DNA of 64,000 bases from Aeromicrobium ginsengisoli (GTDB lineage: Bacteria; Actinomycetota; Actinomycetes; Propionibacteriales; Nocardioidaceae). Location: the NCBI RefSeq assembly GCF_004134905.2, contig NZ_SDPQ02000001.1, forward strand, positions 868,001 through 932,000, written 5' to 3'. This document shows positions 15,843 through 25,588 of the stretch, in pieces. The position numbers and the translations under genes are program-made. How positions within the stretch are numbered: position 1 is the first letter of the stretch; every line of letters starts with the position of its first letter. The notes beneath the pieces were generated by a model, which saw only the letters and a list, made by a program, of their open reading frames with translations, was not told the DNA's origin and searched no databases.

Positions 15843-17087
15843 TCGCACGTGTCCGGCGCCGGTGACGACGTAGGTGGTCGTGGTCATCTCGGTCAGCCCC
15901 ATCGGCCCCCGCGCATGCAGCTTCTGCGTCGAGATGCCGATCTCCGCCCCGAACCCGAACTCACCGCCATCGGTGAACCGGGTCGAGGCATTGACCATGA
16001 CAGCTGCGGAATCGACTCCGGAGGTGAAGCGGGTCGAGGCGGCGAGCGACGACGTGACGATCGCCTCGGTGTGCCCCGACGAGTAGGTACGGATGTGGTC
16101 GATCGCGTCGTCGATCGAGTCCACGACACGGGCCGAGATGTCGAGCGAGAGGTATTCAGCGGCGTAGTCGTCCTCGGTCGCGGGCACGATGTCGGCCTGG
16201 ACCGCGCAGAACGACTCGTCGCCGTGGATCGTGACCCCGGCATGCTGCAGAGCCGCGACGACCGTGGGCAGGAACGTGTCGGCGACGGCCTTGTGCACGA
16301 GCAATGACTCGGCGGCGTTGCACACGCTCGTGCGGTGGGTCTTGGAGTTGAGGACGATCTCCAGCGCCATGTCGAGATCCGCGTCGGCGTCGACATAGAC
16401 GTGGCAGTTGCCCACACCGGTCTCGATGACCGGCACCGTCGACTCCTCGACGACGGCGCGGATGAGCCCGGCGCCGCCACGCGGGATGACGAGGTCGACC
16501 AGGCCCCGAGCCTGCATCAGGTGCGTCGCCGAGGAACGGTCGTCGGCAGGAATCATCTGGATCGCGTCAGGCGGCAGTCCCGCTTCGCCGAGGGCACCGC
16601 GCATGATCTCGATGATCGTGGCGTTGGAACGGGCGGCCGACGATGAGCCACGCAGGAGCACGGCGCTGCCGGCCTTGAGGCAGATCCCGGCGGCGTCGGC
16701 GGTCACGTTGGGACGACCCTCGTAGATCATGCCGATGACGCCCATCGGGACCCGGATCTGCTGCATCCGCAGGCCATTGGCCAGGGTCGCACCGCGTACG
16801 ACCTCACCGACCGGATCCGGCAGCGCGGCGATGTGACGGAGCCCGTCGGCGAACGCCGCCACCCGTGAGGGATCGAGACGCAGCCGGTCGATGACGTTCT
16901 CGCCCGTGCCTGCGGCGCGTGCGGCCTCGACATCGAGATCGTTGGCGGCGACGATCGCATCCGTGCCGTCAACCAGCGCATCCGCCATGGCCTGCAGCGC
17001 CGCGTCCTTGCCGGCTCGCGGCGTCACGGCGAGGGTCGCAGCGGCGATGCGGGCGCGCCGGGCTGCGGTGTGGACCTGCTCCTTCAT
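15840..17087 (-). CDS. proA: Glutamate-5-semialdehyde dehydrogenase (gamma-glutamyl phosphate reductase)
   Basis: A 415-residue ALDH-superfamily enzyme, the second step of proline synthesis, reducing gamma-glutamyl phosphate with NADPH. Visible family blocks are [33 protein letters not shown] and the catalytic cysteine in [18 protein letters not shown]. Length is normal. It is 22 bases downstream of proB, its pathway partner, yet has its own leaderless -10 box, so it may also be transcribed separately. Confidence 0.96.
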   Translation of the reverse strand: MKEQVHTAARRARIAAATLAVTPRAGKDAALQAMADALVDGTDAIVAANDLDVEAARAAGTGENVIDRLRLDPSRVAAFADGLRHIAALPDPVGEVVRGATLANGLRMQQIRVPMGVIGMIYEGRPNVTADAAGICLKAGSAVLLRGSSSAARSNATIIEIMRGALGEAGLPPDAIQMIPADDRSSATHLMQARGLVDLVIPRGGAGLIRAVVEESTVPVIETGVGNCHVYVDADADLDMALEIVLNSKTHRTSVCNAAESLLVHKAVADTFLPTVVAALQHAGVTIHGDESFCAVQADIVPATEDDYAAEYLSLDISARVVDSIDDAIDHIRTYSSGHTEAIVTSSLAASTRFTSGVDSAAVMVNASTRFTDGGEFGFGAEIGISTQKLHARGPMGLTEMTTTTYVVTGAGHVR

Positions 17088-17093
17088 GCGGCA

Positions 17094-17099
17094 ATCCTA
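17094..17099 (-). promoter_or_regulatory. Putative leaderless -10 box of proA
   Basis: TAGGAT, then six bases, then the ATG of proA; it lies in the 22-base gap after proB. Confidence 0.45.
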
Positions 17100-17109
17100 G
17101 AAGCCATCG

Positions 17110-18198
17110 TCAGATCACCATCATGTCGTCGCGGTGCACGACCTCTCGCTCGTACTCCGCACCGAGCTCGGCGGCGAGATCGCGCGTCGACCGGCCCAGC
17201 AGCGACGGCAGCTCTGCGCTGTCGTAGTTGACGATGCCGCGAGCGATCACGACGTCATCAGGGCCGACCAGGTCGACCGGGTCGCCGGCCACGAACGTGC
17301 CCGTGACTCCTGTGATGCCGGCCGGAAGCAGCGATGCCTTGCGGACCGTGAGCGCGCGTACGGCTCCGGCGTCGAGGTGCACGGCGCCCTTGGTGTTGCT
17401 GGCGTGGGCGAGCCACAGCAGGCGGGTCGGCCGGCGACGGCCGGTGGGATGGAACCTCGTGCCGACCGCCTGGCCCTCGAGCGCGGCCGCGGCCTGAGGG
17501 GCGGCGGTCAGCACCACCGGGATCCCGGCTCCGGTCGCGATGCGGGCCGCCTCGATCTTGGTGACCATGCCGCCGGTGCCGATCGCCGAGGCGCTCGGGC
17601 GGACGATGTCGAGCTCCGCGATGTCGGCCTCGCCGTGCACGTCACGGATGATCGCAGCACCCTCACGGCGCGGATCACCGTCGTAGAGGCCGTCGACGTC
17701 CGAGAGCAGCACCAGCAGATCGGCGTGGACGAGGTGCGACACGAGCGCCGCGAGGCGGTCGTTGTCGCCGAACCGGATCTCGCTCGTGGCGACCGTGTCG
17801 TTCTCGTTGACGATCGGCACCACGCCGAGCTCCAACAGGCGCGCGAACGTCTGGTAGGCGTTGCGGTAGTGGCTGCGCCTCGTCACGTCGTCGGCGGTGA
17901 GCAGCACCTGGCCGACGACGAGCCCGTGGTGTTCGAACCGCTGGGCATATCGGGCGATCAAGGCGCCCTGGCCCACGCTTGCGGCGGCCTGCTGCGTCGC
18001 GAGGTCGCGCGGCCGCCGAGGCAGCGACAGCGGCGCGAGTCCGGCTGCGATGGCGCCGGAGCTGACCAGGACGATCTCGTCACCCCGCTCACGGCCGGCG
18101 GCCAAGGCGTCGACCAGCGCATCGACGCGTTCCCCGTCGAGGCCGCCCTCAGCCGAACTGAGCGACGACGAGCCGACCTTGACGACGATCCGGCTCAT
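17110..18198 (-). CDS. proB: Glutamate 5-kinase
   Basis: A 362-residue kinase for the first step of proline synthesis, making gamma-glutamyl phosphate. RIVVKVGSSSLS at the N-terminus and the VSSGAIAAG motif near residue 45 mark the amino-acid-kinase domain, NENDTVATSEIRFGDND is the substrate loop, and residues about 270-362 form a C-terminal PUA domain. The ATG shares one base with the TGA of obg, so the two are translationally coupled. Feedback inhibition by proline is usual for the family. Confidence 0.96.
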   Translation of the reverse strand: MSRIVVKVGSSSLSSAEGGLDGERVDALVDALAAGRERGDEIVLVSSGAIAAGLAPLSLPRRPRDLATQQAAASVGQGALIARYAQRFEHHGLVVGQVLLTADDVTRRSHYRNAYQTFARLLELGVVPIVNENDTVATSEIRFGDNDRLAALVSHLVHADLLVLLSDVDGLYDGDPRREGAAIIRDVHGEADIAELDIVRPSASAIGTGGMVTKIEAARIATGAGIPVVLTAAPQAAAALEGQAVGTRFHPTGRRRPTRLLWLAHASNTKGAVHLDAGAVRALTVRKASLLPAGITGVTGTFVAGDPVDLVGPDDVVIARGIVNYDSAELPSLLGRSTRDLAAELGAEYEREVVHRDDMMVI

Positions 18199-19751
18199 CA
18201 GCGCGGGTCCTCGGTGTCGAGCTCACCGTCCGCAGGTTCATCGATGAGGGACGGATCGTCCTCGGGAAAGTCCCAGCCAGGCTCACGGCCTTCGGCGCGG
18301 GCTTCGCGCTTCTCCGCCTCGTACGCCCGTCGGGCGGCCAGCTCTTCGCGGCGCTGCACGTTGGTGCGCCGGTCGGACTGGTCGATGCGCAGGTCCTCGC
18401 CGCGACGGCCCAGGACCTCGGCGCCGGCCGGGATCTGGGGGTCGAAGTCGAACATGACGGCGTCGTTCTCGTCGCCGATGATGACGTCGTCACCGGCCTT
18501 GGCACCGAGCTTGAGCAGCTCGTCCTCGACGCCGAGCCGGTTGAGCCGGTCGGCGAGGAATCCGACGGCCTCGTCGTTGCTGAAGTCGGTCTGCCGCACC
18601 CAGCGCTTGGGCTTGTCACCGCGTACGACCCACTGGCCGTCGCGCTGCGTGATCGTGAACTCACGCCCGACCCCGGCCTCGGCCTTGGGCCGCAGGACGA
18701 TGCGGGTGACCTCGGCGACCGGTGTGGCGGCGCGGCGGGAGGCGACGATCTCGGCCATCGCGAACGACAGCTCGCGCAGACCGGCGTGGCTTGCCGCGGA
18801 CACGTCGAAGACGTCGAGCCCGCGCGCCTCGAGATCGGCGCGGACGAACCCGGCGATCTCCTGAGCGTCCGGGACGTCGGTCTTGTTGAGCGCGACGAGC
18901 CGCGGGCGGTCGTTGAGGTCGCTGCCGGTCGTCTCGGCGTACTTGGTGAGCTCCGCCTCGATGACGTCGAGATCCGTCAACGGATCACGCCCCGGATCGA
19001 CCGTGGCGCAGTCGATGACGTGGACCAGCGCAGCGCACCGCTCGACGTGGCGGAGGAAGTCGTGGCCGAGGCCGCGACCTTCGCTCGCCCCCTCGATGAG
19101 ACCCGGCACGTCGGCGACCGTGAACGTCGTGGAGCCGGCCGAGACGACGCCGAGGTTGGGCACCAAGGTCGTGAACGGGTAGTCGGCGATCTTGGGCCGG
19201 GCACGGGACAGCGCCGCGATCAGGCTGGACTTGCCGGCGCTGGGGAATCCCACCAGGCCGATGTCGGCCACGACCTTGAGCTCGAGCGTGAAGACCAGCT
19301 CGTCGCCGGGCTCACCCTTGAGCGCGAACCCGGGTGCCTTGCGCTTGGACGAGGCGAGTGCCGCATTGCCCAGGCCACCACGGCCGCCTGCGGCGATGAC
19401 CAGCTCGGTGCCGGGCCCGACGAGATCAGCGAGCACCTCGCCCTGCTCGCTGCGTACGACGGTGCCTTCGGGCACGCGCAGCACGAGGTCCTCGCCGTTG
19501 CTGCCGCTGCGGTTGCTGCCGGCACCGGGCGCACCGTTGGTGGCCTTGCGGTGGGGCTCGTGGTGGTAGTCGACGAGGGTCGTCACGTCGGCGGCGACGC
19601 GCAGGATGACGTCGCCACCGTGCCCGCCGTTGCCGCCGTCGGGACCGCCAAGCGGCTTGAACTTCTCGCGATGGACCGAGGCCACACCGTCACCGCCGGA
19701 ACCGGCCGTGACGTGGAGCGTGACCTTGTCGACAAAGCTGGGGACAGCCAC
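18198..19751 (-). CDS. obgE: GTPase Obg/CgtA
   Basis: A 517-residue GTPase. Residues 1-158 form the glycine-rich Obg fold ([17 protein letters not shown]), then comes the G domain with Walker [11 protein letters not shown] near residue 170, [10 protein letters not shown] (G3) and NKTD (G4), followed by the actinobacterial C-terminal OCT domain and an acidic/charged tail. It takes part in 50S subunit maturation and the stringent response. The GTG at 19749-19751 follows AAAGGAG. It sits downstream of rplU-rpmA, but a terminator separates them. Confidence 0.96.
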   Translation of the reverse strand: MAVPSFVDKVTLHVTAGSGGDGVASVHREKFKPLGGPDGGNGGHGGDVILRVAADVTTLVDYHHEPHRKATNGAPGAGSNRSGSNGEDLVLRVPEGTVVRSEQGEVLADLVGPGTELVIAAGGRGGLGNAALASSKRKAPGFALKGEPGDELVFTLELKVVADIGLVGFPSAGKSSLIAALSRARPKIADYPFTTLVPNLGVVSAGSTTFTVADVPGLIEGASEGRGLGHDFLRHVERCAALVHVIDCATVDPGRDPLTDLDVIEAELTKYAETTGSDLNDRPRLVALNKTDVPDAQEIAGFVRADLEARGLDVFDVSAASHAGLRELSFAMAEIVASRRAATPVAEVTRIVLRPKAEAGVGREFTITQRDGQWVVRGDKPKRWVRQTDFSNDEAVGFLADRLNRLGVEDELLKLGAKAGDDVIIGDENDAVMFDFDPQIPAGAEVLGRRGEDLRIDQSDRRTNVQRREELAARRAYEAEKREARAEGREPGWDFPEDDPSLIDEPADGELDTEDPR

Positions 19752-19816
19752 CGGCCGCTCCTTTCGTGGAGGCCCCGATCAGGGCCAGAACTTGCCTGTT
19801 TGGCTTGAAATGAAAC

Positions 19817-19850
19817 GAAGGGGCAGTCCGCAGCTGCGGACTGCCCCTTC
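19817..19850 (-). terminator. Terminator after rpmA
   Basis: A perfect 34-base palindrome (17-bp arms, no unpaired loop) followed on the minus strand by CGTTTCATTTC. It lies 20 bases past the rpmA stop and before obg. Confidence 0.75.
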
Positions 19851-19870
19851 AAAGAGAGTGTTCGCTCGGA

Positions 19871-20134
19871 TTACTCCGCCGGGACACCCGGGACGATGTT
19901 GATGACCTTGCGTCCACGACGACGGCCGAACTCGACTGCACCCGCGGAGAGCGCGAACAGCGTGTCGTCGCCGCCACGGCCGACGTTGGTGCCGGGGTGG
20001 AAGTGCGTGCCACGCTGGCGGACGATGATCTCGCCGGCGTTGACGAGCTGTCCGCCGAAGCGCTTGACGCCGAGGCGCTGTGAGTTGGAATCGCGGCCGT
20101 TCTTGGTGGAGGCTGCGCCCTTTTTGTGTGCCAT
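19871..20134 (-). CDS. rpmA: 50S ribosomal protein L27
   Basis: An 87-residue basic protein with the L27 opening [19 protein letters not shown] and the block [20 protein letters not shown]. Its N-terminus reaches the peptidyl-transferase centre of the large subunit. The gene follows rplU by 12 bases and ends at a strong terminator. There is no N-terminal cleavage extension of the Firmicutes type. Confidence 0.98.
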   Translation of the reverse strand: MAHKKGAASTKNGRDSNSQRLGVKRFGGQLVNAGEIIVRQRGTHFHPGTNVGRGGDDTLFALSAGAVEFGRRRGRKVINIVPGVPAE

Positions 20135-20146
20135 GTGCTCAGTCCC

Positions 20147-20455
20147 CTACTTCTTGATCCCGGTGATCTTCACCTGGGTGTACTTCTGACGGTGACCCTG
20201 ACGCTTCTTGTAGCCGGTCTTGTTCTTGTACTTCTGGATCACGATCTTGGGACCCTTGGACAGGCCCAGGACCTCGGCGGTCACCGTGATCTTGGCGAGC
20301 GAGTCGGCGTCGGCCGTGACCGTGTCGCCGTCGACGAACAGCACCGCGGGAAGGGACAGCGTCTCGCCCTCGGCCTGTGCGACCTTGTCGATCTGGATGA
20401 CGTCGCCGACGGCTACCTTCTGCTGGTTGCCGCCACTGCGGACGATTGCGTACAC
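20147..20455 (-). CDS. rplU: 50S ribosomal protein L21
   Basis: A 102-residue protein with [17 protein letters not shown] at the start and [18 protein letters not shown] at the end, the L21 signature. The second of two adjacent GTG codons (20453-20455) is chosen because it gives the normal length and lies eight bases after GAGGA. The 94 bases upstream to rne probably hold the rplU promoter; no defined L21 leader element was recognised. Confidence 0.97.
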   Translation of the reverse strand: MYAIVRSGGNQQKVAVGDVIQIDKVAQAEGETLSLPAVLFVDGDTVTADADSLAKITVTAEVLGLSKGPKIVIQKYKNKTGYKKRQGHRQKYTQVKITGIKK

Positions 20456-20549
20456 CACGGGATTCCTCACTCGTTTCAGCTCTGGGGGCACGCCCACTCG
20501 AAGAGCGGGACGCGCGAGAACGGCACGCAGAGCGCACCGAAGGACTAGT

Positions 20550-23039
20550 TTACGGAGCCTGACCCTCGCTGGTCAAAACGGGGGCGTCCCCCGCCTGGCC
20601 AGAAGGCTCAGAAGTCGTGCTGTCCGCCTGCGTGGACGGCGGTTCCACCGACGGCGGAGGGCCGGCCGGCTTGGACGCCGAGCCGCGCTTGCGGGGGGTC
20701 TTCTTGGCCGGGGTCGCAGCCTCGACCTCGGGCTTGGCGTCGGCAGGCTTGCTGTCTGCAGGCTTGGCGTCGGCAGGCTTGGTATCCGCGGGATTGGCGT
20801 CAGCAGGCTTGCTGTCCGCAGACTTGGCGTCGGGCGCCTCGCTCTTGGCTGAGTCGCCGCCCTTGGCGTTGCCGCCCTGGTTGCCGTTGCCATTGCCGCC
20901 CTGGTTGCCATTTCCACGGCCGCCACCACCACCGCCACCACGGCCTCCACGGCCTCCGCGACGCTGCTCGTCCTTCTTGGGCTCGACCGGCGCGTCCTGG
21001 ATCATGACGCCGCGGCCGTGGCAGTGCTCGCACTCGTGGCTGAACGACTCGAGCAGGCCCGTGCCGATGCGCTTGCGCGTCATCTGGACGAGGCCCAGCG
21101 AGGTCACCTCGGCGACCTGGTGGCGCGTACGGTCGCGACCGAGGCACTCGACGAGACGCCGTAGCACCAGGTCGCGGTTGCTCTCGAGCACCATGTCGAT
21201 GAAGTCGACGACGATGATGCCGCCGATGTCGCGCAACCGGAGCTGGCGAACGACCTCCTCGGCGGCTTCGAGGTTGTTCTTGGTGACGGTCTCCTCGAGG
21301 TTGCCCCCGGAGCCGGTGTACTTGCCGGTGTTGACGTCGACGACCGTCATGGCCTCGGTGCGGTCGATCACCAAAGAGCCGCCCGACGGCAGGAAGACCT
21401 TGCGATCGAGCGCCTTGTGGATCTGCTCGTCCAGCCGGTATGCCGTGAACGCATCCTGGCCCTCAGGGTGCTCCCAGCGCTTGACCCGGTCGGCGAGGTC
21501 GGGCGCGACGTGGTCGATGTAGCCCTTGATCATGTCCCAGGCGTCGTCGCCCTCGACGACGAGGCCGTGGAAGTCCTCGTTGAACAGGTCGCGGACGACC
21601 TTGATCATGAGATCGGGCTCGGAGTAGAGCAGCTCGGGCGCCTTGCCGGCCGCCACCTTGCCCTCGATGACCTCCCACCGCGCCGACAACGCCGTGACGT
21701 CGCGAGTCAGCTGCTCCTCGGTCGCACCTTCGGCAGCGGTGCGCACGATGACGCCCGTGTCGTCGGGGAGGACCTCCTTGAGGAGGGTCTTGAGGCGAGC
21801 CCGCTCGTTCTCGGGCAGCTTGCGGGAGATCCCGCTGGTCTGACCGCCGGGCACGAGGACCAGGAAGCGTCCGGGCAGGCTGATCTGGCTCGTGAGCCGG
21901 GCGCCCTTCTGGCCGATCGGGTCCTTGGACACCTGGACGAGGATCGTCTGTCCGGGCTTGAGCGCATCTTCGATCTTGCGCTGCTTGCCATTGCCGAACG
22001 TGGTCCAGTCGACCTCACCGGCATAGAGCACGGCGTTGCGGCCGGCGCCGATGTCGACGAACGCTGCTTCCATGCTGGGCAGGACGTTCTGGACCTTGCC
22101 GAGATAGACGTTCCCGATGATCGAGATCTGCGACTCGCGAGCGACGTAGTGCTCGACGAGCACGTTGTCCTCGATGACGGCGATCTGCGTGTAGTCGTCG
22201 CGCTGGCGCACGACCATCTCGCGCTTGACGGACTCGCGGCGGGCCAGGAACTCGGCTTCGGAGACGATCGGGGCGCGGCGGCGACCGGCCTCGCGGCCTT
22301 CGCGGCGGCGCTGTTTCTTGGCCTCGAGGCGCGTCGATCCGGCGACGCCGGTGATCTCGTCCTCGGCCGTACGTCCGCTGCGGACCCGGACGACGGTGTT
22401 CTCGGGATCATCCGGCGAGGCGTCGGCGCCTTCGCCGGCGCGGGCCCGGCGACGACGGCGGCGGGTGCCACCGTTGCCGTCGTCCTCGGCGTCGTCGTCA
22501 CCCTCGGAGTCGTTGTCGTTCGACGACTCGTCGCCGTCGTTGTCACCCTTGCGACGACGGCGGCCACCGCGGCTGCGACGGCGCCGCTTGGGCGCGTCGG
22601 GATCGTCGTCGTCCTCGTCGTCCGCATCGGCGTCGGACTCGTTCTGGACGGGCTTGGGGCGAGCGGGGGCCAGGCCCGGCTCGGGAGCCTTGAACATCGC
22701 CGCGGTCGCGGAGACCGGTGCGGCCTCTTCGGCGTCAGCCTTGGGCTCGGCCTTCTTTGCGGCGGTCTTCTTGGCCGTTCGCTTGGCGGGAACCTCGGCC
22801 GTGTCCTCGACGACCGGCTCGTCCTTGGCAGCGGTCTTGGCGGCGGCCTTCTTCGCGCGAGGCTCGGCGGGCGCCTCGGCCTTGGCCGGTTCGGCCTTGG
22901 CAGGTTCGGCCTTGGCCGGCGCGACCGGTGCGGAGAAGCTGACTGCGGCGGGCGGACCGGCGGGGCGGCCGGCGGCCCGGCGTCGCGCGGGCGGTGCTTC
23001 GGTAGTGGATTCAGCCGATGTTTCGTTGTCGTCGAGCAT
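20550..23039 (-). CDS. rne: Ribonuclease E/G family protein
   Basis: An 829-residue protein. Residues 1-290 are low-complexity Ala/Lys/Pro and acidic/Arg-rich segments. Then comes the S1 domain ([20 protein letters not shown]), the RNase H-like and DNase I-like catalytic core with [10 protein letters not shown] and [11 protein letters not shown], and the metal-linking cysteines in CEHCHGRG. The C-terminal 130 residues are Gly/Asn-rich, then Pro/Ala/Lys-rich with repeated [17 protein letters not shown]. It cleaves single-stranded RNA for mRNA decay and rRNA/tRNA processing. The ATG follows AAGGAG. The gene lies between the TIGR03936 gene and rplU, the usual actinobacterial order. Confidence 0.95.
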   Translation of the reverse strand: MLDDNETSAESTTEAPPARRRAAGRPAGPPAAVSFSAPVAPAKAEPAKAEPAKAEAPAEPRAKKAAAKTAAKDEPVVEDTAEVPAKRTAKKTAAKKAEPKADAEEAAPVSATAAMFKAPEPGLAPARPKPVQNESDADADDEDDDDPDAPKRRRRSRGGRRRRKGDNDGDESSNDNDSEGDDDAEDDGNGGTRRRRRRARAGEGADASPDDPENTVVRVRSGRTAEDEITGVAGSTRLEAKKQRRREGREAGRRRAPIVSEAEFLARRESVKREMVVRQRDDYTQIAVIEDNVLVEHYVARESQISIIGNVYLGKVQNVLPSMEAAFVDIGAGRNAVLYAGEVDWTTFGNGKQRKIEDALKPGQTILVQVSKDPIGQKGARLTSQISLPGRFLVLVPGGQTSGISRKLPENERARLKTLLKEVLPDDTGVIVRTAAEGATEEQLTRDVTALSARWEVIEGKVAAGKAPELLYSEPDLMIKVVRDLFNEDFHGLVVEGDDAWDMIKGYIDHVAPDLADRVKRWEHPEGQDAFTAYRLDEQIHKALDRKVFLPSGGSLVIDRTEAMTVVDVNTGKYTGSGGNLEETVTKNNLEAAEEVVRQLRLRDIGGIIVVDFIDMVLESNRDLVLRRLVECLGRDRTRHQVAEVTSLGLVQMTRKRIGTGLLESFSHECEHCHGRGVMIQDAPVEPKKDEQRRGGRGGRGGGGGGGRGNGNQGGNGNGNQGGNAKGGDSAKSEAPDAKSADSKPADANPADTKPADAKPADSKPADAKPEVEAATPAKKTPRKRGSASKPAGPPPSVEPPSTQADSTTSEPSGQAGDAPVLTSEGQAP

Positions 23040-23205
23040 GTGCTCTCCTTCGCCCGAGGCCGATCGAGATCGGCCTGGGCACGTCTGCGGCCCGGCAAGC
23101 GGGCCTTAAGCCTTCGGTCAACCCCAGCGCCACGCGCCGGGGAGTTGACGGCGAACTTTGGTCTGTCACATCAGCTCCCACACTCACCGCCGCGGTCGAC
23201 ACCCG

Positions 23206-23970
23206 TCAGGATGCGTCGCGGTCGAAGGCAAATGGATCGCCCACCGTGCCGGTCTCTGTGTCCAGAGGGCCCTGGGCCAAGCGAGTCGCGATGGGCGTCT
23301 GCTCGAGCTCGAGGCCACCGCTGGATCGGAGTCCGGCGAGAACGTCGTCTGGTCGTATCGACGGTGTGTCGTGTCGTACAACCACGGCAAGTATCGCACA
23401 CGGGCCGCTGCGGGTGGTGTCTGAACGCGCGGACAGGGCCAGCACCGCGTCGCGGCAGTCGAGCGTACGGAGGCCACGCTTCATCATCCGTTCGATCAAG
23501 ACCTCGTCGGTGGCGAGGAACGCGTCGACCGCCGATTGAGCGTGCTCGAGGCTCACTTCGGGCAGGGCAATCTCCCATGAGCTCGCCTGAAGACGGTCGG
23601 CCAAGGAGCCCGGCTTGGCCTCGACCACGTCGACGATGTCGAGGCCGTCAGGCAGCGCTGAGTCGAGCGATGCGCGTACCTCATCGGGGTCGCACGGCCG
23701 GGTCATGCCGATCTCGAGGTACTCCGCCTCGCTCGCCGCACCCGTCGGCGACGCGTTGGCGTACGAGATCTTGGGGTGGGGCGTGAATCCGGAGGAGAAG
23801 CCGATCGGGATGCCGGCACGACGCACCGCCCGCTCGAAGGCCCGGGCGAAGTCCCGGTGGCTCGTGAACCGCAGGCGGCCACGCTTGGCGTAGCGGATGC
23901 GCAGCTTCTGCACGATCGGCAGCTGCGGGTTGGGGGCTTCGGGATTGGGCGTCCCTTCGAGGGTTGTCAC
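23206..23970 (-). CDS. TIGR03936 family radical-SAM-associated protein (DUF2344)
   Basis: A 254-residue protein with the family landmarks LRFTSHRDFARAFERAVRRA and SSGFTPHPKISYANA. The family is found next to, or fused with, the TIGR03960 radical SAM protein and is thought to act with it, possibly in RNA modification; the reaction is not established. Here the TIGR03960 gene lies 4.9 kb away, across an inserted regulatory module. The GTG start follows a leaderless -10 box. The 166 bases after the stop contain an imperfect GTCAAC...GTTGAC hairpin before rne. Confidence 0.88.
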   Translation of the reverse strand: MTTLEGTPNPEAPNPQLPIVQKLRIRYAKRGRLRFTSHRDFARAFERAVRRAGIPIGFSSGFTPHPKISYANASPTGAASEAEYLEIGMTRPCDPDEVRASLDSALPDGLDIVDVVEAKPGSLADRLQASSWEIALPEVSLEHAQSAVDAFLATDEVLIERMMKRGLRTLDCRDAVLALSARSDTTRSGPCAILAVVVRHDTPSIRPDDVLAGLRSSGGLELEQTPIATRLAQGPLDTETGTVGDPFAFDRDAS

Positions 23971-23976
23971 CCGACG

Positions 23977-23982
23977 AGGCTA
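23977..23982 (-). promoter_or_regulatory. Putative leaderless -10 box of the TIGR03936 gene
   Basis: TAGCCT, six bases (CGTCGG), then GTG. The six-base spacer is identical to that of the cytidylyltransferase/SDR gene at 3502. Confidence 0.5.
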
Positions 23983-24013
23983 CCCGCGCTTCGGAGGAGT
24001 TGAATGGTGCCTC

Positions 24014-25234
24014 GTGACTGTCCCTCGTTCCCCGTCGACCAAGGGCAGGCTGCTCGTCGGCGCGGCGATCGTGCTGCTGGCGCTCAACCTGCGGATCGCG
24101 GTGGGCAGCCTCGGAGTCGTGCTCGGCCCCGTGCGTCACGACCTCGGCATGTCGGCTGTCGTCGGTGGCGTGCTGACGACGATCCCCGTGCTGTGCTTCG
24201 CGGTGTTCGGCGTGGGCTCGCACGGCGTCGTCAAGCGGCTCGGCCTTCACCGGACGGCGTCCCTCGTCCTCGCGATGATCGTGGCAGGGCTCGTGCTGCG
24301 GGCCCTGGTCCACACGTCTGCGCTGTTCTTGTTGTGCACGACCATCGCGCTGGCCGGCGCGGCGATGGGCAACATCATCCTTCCGCCGCTGGTCAAGGTG
24401 CACTTCCCGGACCGGCTCGCCCTCCTGAGTGCGCTCTACGGCGCGGCGCTGATGACCGGCGCCACGCTCGGCTCGGTCGCCACCGTGCCCCTGTCAGATG
24501 CCCTCGGTGGTTGGCGGGAGGCGCTCGGCCTGTGGTCCCTGCTGGCGATCGCCGCGCTCCTCCCCTGGCTCGGGCAGATCCGGCGAGACGTCCGCACCGA
24601 CCCGATGTCCTCGGACCGGCTCGCGATGCGGGAGCTCGTACGCTCACCTGTGGCCTGGGCGATGGTGCTGTGCTTCGGAGCCCAGGCGGCTGGGGCGTAC
24701 GCCCAGTTCGGCTGGTTCCCGGAGATGCTCACCGACGCCGGTCTCAGCGACGCACATGCCGGCGCGATGTTGGGGCTGTTGAGCGGGGTGGGGATCCCGC
24801 TGACGCTGGGCCTGCCATGGCTGATGCGCCTGGTGGGCGAGCGACCGGTCCTGCCGGTCGCCTTCGCCGCGTTGACTGCCGGGGGCTGGCTGGGAGTCCT
24901 GTTGGCGCCCACCACGTTCACGTGGCTCTGGGCGGTCATGCTGGGCATCGGCGGCGGAGCCTTCACGTGGACGCTGACGATGATCGGGAAGCGGTCCCGG
25001 ACGTCGGCCGGGACGACGGCCCTGTCGGTCTTCACGCAGGGCCCGGGCTATCTGATTGCTGGCGCGGGGCCGCTCGGTGTGGGGGCCCTGCACGAGGCCA
25101 CGGACTCGTGGACCGTACCCCTGGTGGCGCTCATGGCACTTGCTGTCGTGATTGCCGTGGCCGGCTGGATCGTCGCACGGCCCGTGATGCTCGAGGACAC
25201 CCTCGGTCACGGGCCGCGCGGACTCAGCAGCTGA
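24014..25234 (+). CDS. MFS transporter, CynX/NimT type
   Basis: A 406-residue protein with about 12 membrane segments. LLALNLRIAVGSLGVVLGPV near the N-terminus, the internal LFLLCTTIALAGAAMGNIIL and PPLVKVHFPDR are typical of the cyanate/nitroimidazole branch of the major facilitator superfamily. The substrate is unknown. The GTG at 24014 is the first start compatible with the initial helix; a GGAGGAG lies 13 bases upstream, a long spacing. It is divergent from the TIGR03936 gene and convergent with the small gene at 25224, overlapping its end by 11 bases. It belongs to the block inserted between the two radical-SAM partner genes. Confidence 0.82.
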   Translation: MTVPRSPSTKGRLLVGAAIVLLALNLRIAVGSLGVVLGPVRHDLGMSAVVGGVLTTIPVLCFAVFGVGSHGVVKRLGLHRTASLVLAMIVAGLVLRALVHTSALFLLCTTIALAGAAMGNIILPPLVKVHFPDRLALLSALYGAALMTGATLGSVATVPLSDALGGWREALGLWSLLAIAALLPWLGQIRRDVRTDPMSSDRLAMRELVRSPVAWAMVLCFGAQAAGAYAQFGWFPEMLTDAGLSDAHAGAMLGLLSGVGIPLTLGLPWLMRLVGERPVLPVAFAALTAGGWLGVLLAPTTFTWLWAVMLGIGGGAFTWTLTMIGKRSRTSAGTTALSVFTQGPGYLIAGAGPLGVGALHEATDSWTVPLVALMALAVVIAVAGWIVARPVMLEDTLGHGPRGLSS

Positions 25235-25421
25235 CGGGGCGGGCGGCGACAGCGCGGGTGGCGCGCGCCGTGCGGGCCAGGTGGGCGATGAGGGCCAGGC
25301 GGTCGCCATTGAAACGCTGGGCGGCGACACGCTCGGCGGTCGCGCGGCGACGCTCGATCGTCTGGACGAGCTGACGCTCGCGCTGCTGGCTGTCGACCTG
25401 GGCGATGAAGTCGGTGATCAT
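25224..25421 (-). CDS. 65-residue small protein A of the LAL module
   Basis: A basic, helical protein, MITDFIAQVDSQQRERQLVQ at the start, rich in arginine and alanine, without a membrane helix or cysteine pair. Residues 13-31 (QRERQLVQTIERRRATAER) match residues 14-32 of the other short gene at 28509 in pattern: QRE, then L, then ERRR, then ER. It has GAAAGGGA just before the ATG and the shared 37-bp motif 53 bases upstream. It is the gene downstream of the LAL regulator, from which a 36-bp palindrome separates it. Function is unknown; a small partner or target of the regulator is a guess. Confidence 0.65.
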   Translation of the reverse strand: MITDFIAQVDSQQRERQLVQTIERRRATAERVAAQRFNGDRLALIAHLARTARATRAVAARPVSC

Positions 25422-25473
25422 GATGGTCCCTTTCGGTGGAGGTGTCTTTCGACATGACCTACGTTCGTCGCTG

Positions 25474-25510
25474 AGGTGGGCCCCTCACATCGGGCGGATG
25501 CCCTAACTTC
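25474..25510 (-). promoter_or_regulatory. Shared 37-bp upstream motif, copy A
   Basis: Plus-strand blocks AGGTGGG, CACATCGG and ATGCCCTA-CTTC keep the same spacing as in copy B at 28756-28792; 30 of 37 bases agree. It lies 53 bases before small gene A, the position of a promoter or activator site. Confidence 0.6.
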
Positions 25511-25525
25511 CACGCAGGTCCTGGA

Positions 25526-25561
25526 CCTAGGTAGGTCTGAGGTACCTCAGACCTACCTAGG
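25526..25561 (-). terminator. Perfect 36-bp palindrome after the LAL regulator gene
   Basis: CCTAGGTAGGTCTGAGGT (25526-25543) is followed at once by its exact complement (25544-25561). It lies 27 bases beyond the LAL stop and before motif copy A. A terminator is the likeliest role, though it lacks a loop and a clear U tract; it could also bind a dimeric regulator. Confidence 0.5.
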
Positions 25562-25588
25562 CGCCGGCGTGCTGGGCGGCAGGGACAC

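Noticed and set aside
21417..23786. 789-residue plus-strand open frame opposite rne
   Set aside because: Antisense shadow of RNase E/G and TIGR03936; its Ala/Gly/Val-rich parts mirror the repetitive ends of rne.
24004..25374. 456-residue frame starting at ATG 24004
   Set aside because: It is the +1-shifted shadow of the MFS gene; only the frame with GTG at 24014 encodes membrane helices.
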